64,000 nucleotides of DNA, taken from positions 268,094,736-268,158,735 of the forward strand of contig NC_061508.1 of the NCBI RefSeq assembly GCF_022539505.1, written 5' to 3'. The translations under genes were made by a program, and so were the position numbers. The stretch's first letter is position 1. Each line of letters opens with the position of its first letter. Below are positions 57,663 to 64,000 of this stretch, one piece after another. This stretch comes from Lolium rigidum. Lineage: Eukaryota; Streptophyta; Magnoliopsida; Poales; Poaceae. The notes under the pieces were generated by a model. It was not told the origin of the DNA, searched no databases, and saw nothing but the letters and a program-made list of their open reading frames with translations.

Positions 57663-59687
57663 GTATATTCTATCTTTATATGTAATGGCTTCAGGCTATT
57701 AATATCTTTTGCTACTATATGTTCACATGAACTGCTTACATGCCTAATAAGAATCTGTGTATACTATTGCTGGTGGGTTTCTGTGGACATTGGGGTTGTG
57801 TGTAGCTGTGTACAAGAACGTAGAATAACATTAACCAGTTTAAACAACATTAATACAATCTGGACTATTTTCTTTTATGACTGCATGTGGGATATGAGGA
57901 TTGCTTTCTTGGCTTCAGGAAGCCTGGAATTTTTCAGGCCTTCTTATTTTGGCTTTTCTTGTAGCAAGCATGTGTACATATTCCAACAGTGACCATCCTA
58001 CTGAGAAAAGTAACGCACATAAAGGGTTATTGTTCAGCCAACGTACTTGTGTATCTAGAGGAAAGTTTGGTTACTGTCTTTGACGAATTAATTACATACC
58101 CATGTTGTTCTCTCACATTTTTAAGACAGAGTGGTAGCAACCTATTTCTATAAATTGTAATCACTTATATCCAATTGGTGATAGAAGAAGAGCACGGTTG
58201 CATACCTTTTAACCGAGGCACTACCACAAACTCTACCTATGTTATATTTTTTATAAGTATGCCCTCACTTTGTGTAGGAAATTCGGCGGACAATGTTACA
58301 GGGCAAGCTAACATAATTTTTTTCTGATATCTCATACATAGCTACTTGGGATACATTTTGTAGCTGCTTTGAGCGAGCTGACCACTTGAAGCAGTAAATG
58401 CAGTTTGCTAAACAACAGGCAGGGACAATAACAAATGTTTTAGAAATATCATGGGTTTGTTGGCTTGAATTTTGGATTCCCGAGTTTCAATTGCGGTATG
58501 TCACATTTATCTGCACTGCATTCCTATTTTTCAGATGTGTGCCCTAGATTTCTTACGGTGATTTTCAATAAATTAATTACTACGTATATCCAACTTATTA
58601 AATAGACTAGGATAGCTGATTTCAAATTTTGGGACTGGAGCCTTTGCTAATCTTCTCATTTGAGCTAACCTTGCAGTAGTGAAGTGTTACTGAATTTCTT
58701 TCTATTTTTCCATCGCAGAATGGTAGTTTGTTTTGTTAAATTTAAATTTTATTATAAAAGGCGAGCATGTGCTTGTTTGTTATGTGGGTTCACCACTTAA
58801 GGAGAAAAAGCACCTGATATTGTGCACTTGTGCAACAACCCTAAAGAGGAGTATGTGAGGAGAAAAGTTAGAGGATTTTTGGAGTGGAAACCTCTCCAAT
58901 TCGAGATTTCTCTTGATATTGGTAGGTACGGAATATTTCCAGTGATTTTCACCAATTTCAATCACAGACAACAAACAAACAATAGACTAGCAACATGATG
59001 GGATGGTAGTTGATAAAGTCAAAAGAATGTGACCATATATCTTTTTGTTGTTGTGAGTAATCTACTATGTGAGTTTGCACCTGCTCTCTCAGATCCATTA
59101 TGTACATTCTTTGCAGTCAATAAAGTTGAATTTCTCTCTTTCCATGTACAAATTGTAAAAGTAGAATTGCATATAATGTTGTAGAAGTCTAACTAAATAC
59201 AAGTGACCGGCACAAGCCATTGAACGTGTGCAAACGGATGCGAAGGGGTGGACCTTGTCTCCACCTTATCAACGAGTGGCGGACTAGAGGAGGGACATGA
59301 CGCCGGCACCTGGTGGGGTGAGGGCCTCAGAGTGGTGGAGAGATGGCAGATGAGGGAGCAGACGGTAGTCACGACCGTGGCCCATGGGTGAGTGGGAGAA
59401 AAAGCGAGGCCAAGTGCGAAGATAGGGGAAGAGAGTGTGTAACTCATATGTAAGGTCTAGGTCCATGTGTCAATTTTTAAGTATTTGCAGGTGATTTAGA
59501 AAATTTTGGGATCAAGAATTATACCTCCAAATCCAACGCGTCCACCAGTGTAAAATTTTAGACAATAACATGTATGCGTACAATACCTATTCCACGATCT
59601 TGTTAAATTCTTCTAAGTTTATTCTTTGGTAAGAATGGAAAAACATACATTTATAGAAACCGTGGCAACGCGCGGGCATTCAACTAG

Positions 59688-61600
59688 TTGCTTTAAATGG
59701 GCAGTTTTCTGTCTGGTGAGTTATCGTCAATTTCGACACTGAATCAAATATGATTTCAAGATAACAGTTGAAGAAAATGTTTTGTAGGTAGTAAAACATA
59801 CTTTTTCGAGTACATACTTAGTGTTCTCTGTTAATTTATACTAAAAGACGAAATGGTTTGCCCAGTGTGGACATATTTGTCATTATGATCAGAATGTTTA
59901 CGTGGGTCCAAATATAGCGAGCAAACTTGTGAATATTTTTGATATTTTGCTAGTTGTAGTTGGCTTCCCGAAAAGCTAAATAATAGTATATACCTGGATT
60001 AATGCTTGTTGTTGTAGTTGGCTTCAATGTGCTCAAATACTCACTGTAAATAGTTATACACGAGATTATCTACACGAATGCGTTTTTTACAGTGTGGCAG
60101 ACTTTATGACCTTGTGAGTAAATATGTGAGCTTTGCTGTTTGCTCCGTCCCTTTTTTATAATAATAGTAAGATAGCCTACAAGCTCTTCTATACTTAGAA
60201 GCACAATCAGAATTATTATATTTTTTTGTTTGTTGCTTTGTACTTATCTCTACAGGTAGTATTGATTTAATTTGCAATGCTGTGGCATTTTTTTCTGTAC
60301 TGATATTTGATATATTTACTTCCAAGATTCAGAAGACTAGATGCATAGGACACAGTTATCTCCATTGAGAGCTCCCATGCTCATGTACTTGCATTTTGAC
60401 TGCTTCCTCCTTCACCTCTGCCCTTTGGCGGTGAGTTCACCGTGCCACAACTGTGGCAGCGGTGGCCTTCTTCTACGCCTCCAAGGTTTAGGCGAGTCCC
60501 TAAGTTCCTCATCTTTCTCTATGCCGCAACCTGAAGTTTATGGTTATTTCATGGAATTTCCTTATGTTTACTTGTACCTTTTCCATAAGGGTACTAATAA
60601 GTAATGCCGACACATTAGAAAATGGATAAATACTCATGTTGCTCTCCACTGTTTCTGTTTGCGGAGACCATGGAGATCATTGTTTTGTATGTGCTAAGTT
60701 CTCGGAGAGAACACTTTTATTTCCCTTTGTTCCCATCTGAAAATACCTTTCTCAAGGCATTGTCAATAGCGGTACTAAACTTCTCTTGCCAAAGTTGTTT
60801 ACTTCAATCTGCAGTAAGCTATCCCCTTACAAAAGTTTACTTCTTCTGTGCTGCTGGCAATCTCAGTGTGAGGAGTGTTCTATATATAGCTATTCCAGAA
60901 AAACCACACAATATATTTAATTCCTTTTGGTAACTCTTTGTATTTTTTATCATGCTGTTTTAAGTTCTGTTTTGTTTAGGTGTCTTTTTCTTGGGATGGC
61001 TCTACATATATTTGGGATATTGAATATGACAAGATTTTTGCTAGTTTAGCTTTTAGCTCAAGTGAAGCATATGTTAATGAGTCCTTGCCTGAATTACAAG
61101 ATCCCTTTCCATCAGTTTAATTGTGGTGAACATTATTTTGTGCACTAACAGTGTCCATTCTATTTGTAGGATGGACAAGCAGAGCTGGAGGTATGCAGGG
61201 GGCGGCGGTGCCTTCTTCCTCTAAGTCTCGGCGGTTCCGGTGAGTATCCATGATGTGATCAGGCCTGTGATGCTGGTTTAGGTTCAGGTTTGGTAGTTTT
61301 ATAAGTAAGCGTTGTTCTTTTGTTGATGTTTAGGATTAGTTCCTATATTTCCCTATTGCCCTGCGTTTGGTTGTATGGTTGAATGACCCTCAGCAGTGCC
61401 GTGTGCACCTTGTACCCTTTTTTGGATTATATTGTCTCCTGTGTTACGTGGATGTTGCAAAAGCCGCATAGGACATGCCAGATTTTCTAGCTGAAATATG
61501 TATTGGCTACTCTGTTTTTTCTTTCTTGAATTTTTCTAATAAATAATACTTAGAAAATAGAGCAAAGCAATATGATTTTTTTGACATGTAGCAGCACAAT
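59688..61600. other. Unassigned AT-rich region right of the Helitron
   Basis: Several short open frames (60341-60604, 60622-60933) show no recognised domain. A stretch near 60980-61120 reads SFSWDGSTYIWDIEYDK and faintly recalls a WD repeat, which is too little to call. It continues the sequence interrupted at 54998. Confidence 0.35.
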
Positions 61601-61860
61601 AGTAATGCTCATCTCTTGAAACAGCTTGATATATGCATAATTTTGTGGCATAGATGCACTCTTTTTGGAAACTGATCGATGTCGAGGCCATACCAAGGAT
61701 ACATTGAGTTTGCTTGTCTTATTGCTATGTAGTAATGCTCATCTCTTTAAAGAGCTTGATATATGCATGATTTTGAGGCATATATACGTTTTTCTTCTTG
61801 GAAACTGATCGATGTTGAGGCCATACCAACGATACATTGAGTTTGCTTGTCTTATTGCAT
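61601..61860. repeat. Tandem duplication, two units of about 130 bp
   Basis: AGTAATGCTCATCTCTT starts at 61601 and again at 61731. Both units continue with GCTTGATATATGCAT, GGAAACTGATCGATGT, GAGGCCATACCAA and TTGAGTTTGCTTGTCTTATT. They differ by scattered substitutions and small indels. Confidence 0.85.
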
Positions 61861-64000
61861 TGGTAGAGCATTTATTTTCCCTGGTTGGAAGATCTAATAT
61901 GCCATGCTACTGTTCCACAGGTTTCTGGAACCAAGTCCATCCTCTAGAGAATGAGATGCTCACGAGGATCATCGAGCAAGGACTGGACGTAAACTCCCGT
62001 GTGCCCCAAAGCAGCCTACTTTTGTAATGCTGCCTGGTCAGGTCTGGCCGTTCTGGCTGCGATTTCTCAAGATGCATTGATGCCGCGATGGGGAGGCCAA
62101 CCGGCTGCTACTGCTATGTGGCCTTCTCATAGGCAAGGCCAACCGGTGATGATGTCGACCACCGCCGTCGTCGGCAGACTGACACCCATCTCCACACACA
62201 TCAAGGTACAAGCTGTGCCCCAATCACCTATTTGGAATCCTCTTCTCCCCCATCTCAATGTAACCTCAAAATTGATTCCTTGCGACTCCTGCAGTACAAT
62301 ACCTTGGCAGCTGTCGTGGAGGCTGGAGATCCATCTGCTAGCATGGTCACGATGCTACCTGTAGGAGGACCTGCGGTTGCTGCATCTGCACTTCCAGGAG
62401 GAAAGGTGGCTAGACCCGTTGGTTGTGCTGCGGCGCCGGTTTCATCTCCAATGACTCCCTCTACCGCTGCTATCGCCTGCATCAGTACCAAGAACGCGTC
62501 GAGGTAACTTTGCTCTTTCTCTAACCCTGATGCATTGTTGCTGCACATGCTCATCTCAAGTTTGCATTACGTTCTTGCAAAAATGCCATGAGTAGCTAAG
62601 GAAATTTAGATGGTGCATCATGTCCCTGGGAAACTGTTCAAATGTGTGCATGCGCTCTGAACAACACAAAGGGTGCACTTCTCTGCCAGAATTTACACTT
62701 GTTTTCTCTAGTTTGGAGAGCACTAGTGCTGGTATGGCCTTTTGTGTTGTCAGTTGTGCCCTCTAAACCCTAAACTACTAATTTTCCGCAGTTAATTCTA
62801 GTTGCTCTTGGTAGAAGAAAATTCTAACTGCATCCTAGTGTGCTAATGATGATATATGGACATACCTTGTGCTTATAAACTGGCATCATTTGTTCTGTCT
62901 TGTTACTGTCCATCTTCTCACAATTAATTCTAATTGCAACGAGGTGCTAATAGTAACTGTTATCTGTCCTAGATTTTTTTTGTAAATATAAAAACTGTAC
63001 TACTTATTGCCTACTTACCTGGCATACTTAAATGCTTACCTCACACTTTGTTACAGCTGATCTTCGTGTTATTTTGTGGTCATTTGTTACTGTCATCACT
63101 GATGAGCTGCAGTCCATCTATAGTCTGTAATTAGTTTTAATCGACAGTAATTTTTCTTATATCATTTTTCGTTTAAAAAGGTACCAGCATGCCAGGGAAA
63201 TTTTACCCGTAGCTGTGTACAGTCCGGATGGTGGCAAAATAGAGCACAAAACAGATTTGTCTATTCCATACCTGCTGCAGATGGTTTAAAGTATGCTTTG
63301 TTCCATCAATGTGTTTTCTTCCAGCGTATGTCCATTTACTGGATTTTGTGGTACCCATATTGCATCTTGTCTTGTTCCTTTTATCTTGAGTTTGTTAGGT
63401 CCACGTGCTATATGTATGTTGGTTGCAATTTATGCTCGAATGCATCATTAGTTGCATTGTTTTGTAAGACTCTGCATCTTTACTTTATAATCACACAAAA
63501 TTGAGCTGTTCTGCACGCGATCTTCATGGCATCACTTTATTTTGTGCCCCTGCTTTCGTACAAGAAATCTTCTTGATTCACATGTACCGAACTCCCTCGT
63601 TGACCGGCCTACACGACACGGCTTGCTCCGGCGGTGTTGCCGTGAAAGCCATTTACGGTTGATAATGCTGATGGGTTTCTTTCGACCGCACCGCGCCGCC
63701 CCTGTTGGGCAATAGCTCAAGCATGGAATTCCACAGAAGTGACTTATTTTGGTTGTGATTAGCTCATCTGGACAATAGTTTTTGAGCTAGATGCAAGTAC
63801 CCCGTGTCTCAGATTTTGCCACTACCTTAGTCCCTTTTTTTCGCCAATACATTCTCTGCTATAAGACCGAATTAGTTTTGTTCAAATGCTTTTGTCAGTG
63901 TCTTCAGTGGTTGCCCTGCTTGTGCTGTATGGCGTTGGACCAGTCGTGTTTTTTGCACATATGTTTGAGTATGAGGGTGCCCTTTGCTTGTCCAATGCCA
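61861..64000. other. Unassigned, with exon-like GC-rich blocks
   Basis: Blocks at 61921-62204 and 62296-62505 are bounded by CAG and GTAC/GTAAC-like splice sites. The second reads YNTLAAVVEAGDPSASMVTM and VARPVGCAAAPVSSPMTPST in one open frame. I do not recognise the protein. Bases 62535-62640 resemble 49920-50030. The last 1.4 kb shows nothing supported. Confidence 0.35.

Larger units (their letters stand above)
54999..59687 (+). mobile_element. Non-autonomous Helitron (4.7 kb) with captured gene fragments
   Basis: The 5' end TCTTTACTATTAAATGGGAG at 54999 and the 3' end CGTGGCAACGCGCGGGCATT then CAACTAG at 59687 are the typical termini of grass Helitrons, including a GC-rich terminal stem and CTAG. 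It sits between A (54998) and T (59688), with no target duplication, as expected. No Rep/helicase gene is present. Inside lies a broken cysteinyl-tRNA synthetase fragment with an intron, plus unassigned GC-rich sequence at 55447-55850. Confidence 0.88.

Noticed and set aside
60980..61120. WD-repeat exon
   Set aside because: Only a faint SFSWDGSTYIWDIE match, with no neighbouring blades or splice support.

Overview
This is nuclear DNA of a grass, almost certainly a Triticeae species (wheat, goatgrass, barley or rye group). The evidence is plant GT-AG gene structures, grass-type CACTA, PIF/Harbinger, Stowaway, hAT and Helitron ends, LINEs, and LTR retrotransposons whose LTRs begin TGATACGTCTC and whose primer site matches plant tRNA-Asp. 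Two 100-base N runs mark assembly gaps. Most of the window is nested or decayed mobile DNA around a few host genes.

Layout. 1-856: end of a CACTA transposon with the last two exons of one of its genes. 2.2-6.4 kb: MITEs and a complete but frameshifted PIF/Harbinger transposon carrying a nested hAT MITE. 7.8-9.0 kb: a solo LTR with a duplicated junction. 11.2-15.2 kb, minus strand: the best host gene, an 11-exon NDRG/NDL (SF21-like) gene that reads as 348 residues. 17.3-21.0 kb: a long block built around the motif GCAACTTA, with three kinds of tandem unit and a MITE whose empty site survives next door. 23.0-24.7 kb: a 36-bp minisatellite and a retroposed sequence.

26.2-46.0 kb holds a direct segmental duplication. 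Copy A (about 26.17-38.51 kb) was later split by a 5'-truncated LINE and by a PIF/Harbinger-like element that itself received a 7-kb non-autonomous LTR retrotransposon. Copy B (44.70-45.99 kb) still has both empty sites. Beside copy A lie two head-to-head genes for short proteins resembling only the N-terminal LisH-CTLH part of TOPLESS corepressors; one is intact and one is a pseudogene with a tandemly duplicated N-terminus. Next is a POB1-type BTB-BACK gene whose 5' end is lost at a junction with an LTR and primer-binding site.

47-64 kb: two more LINE 3' fragments, a degenerate DEAD-box helicase exon, MITEs, repeated blocks, and a 4.7-kb non-autonomous Helitron (54,999-59,687) that captured intron-containing pieces of a cysteinyl-tRNA synthetase gene.

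The host genes form no pathway. The likely functional genes are the NDL gene (G-protein/auxin-related signalling in plants) and possibly the short TOPLESS-like gene. The main interest is the order of the insertions, the captured fragments and the GCAACTTA block. All assignments come from reading the sequence; no database search was run.
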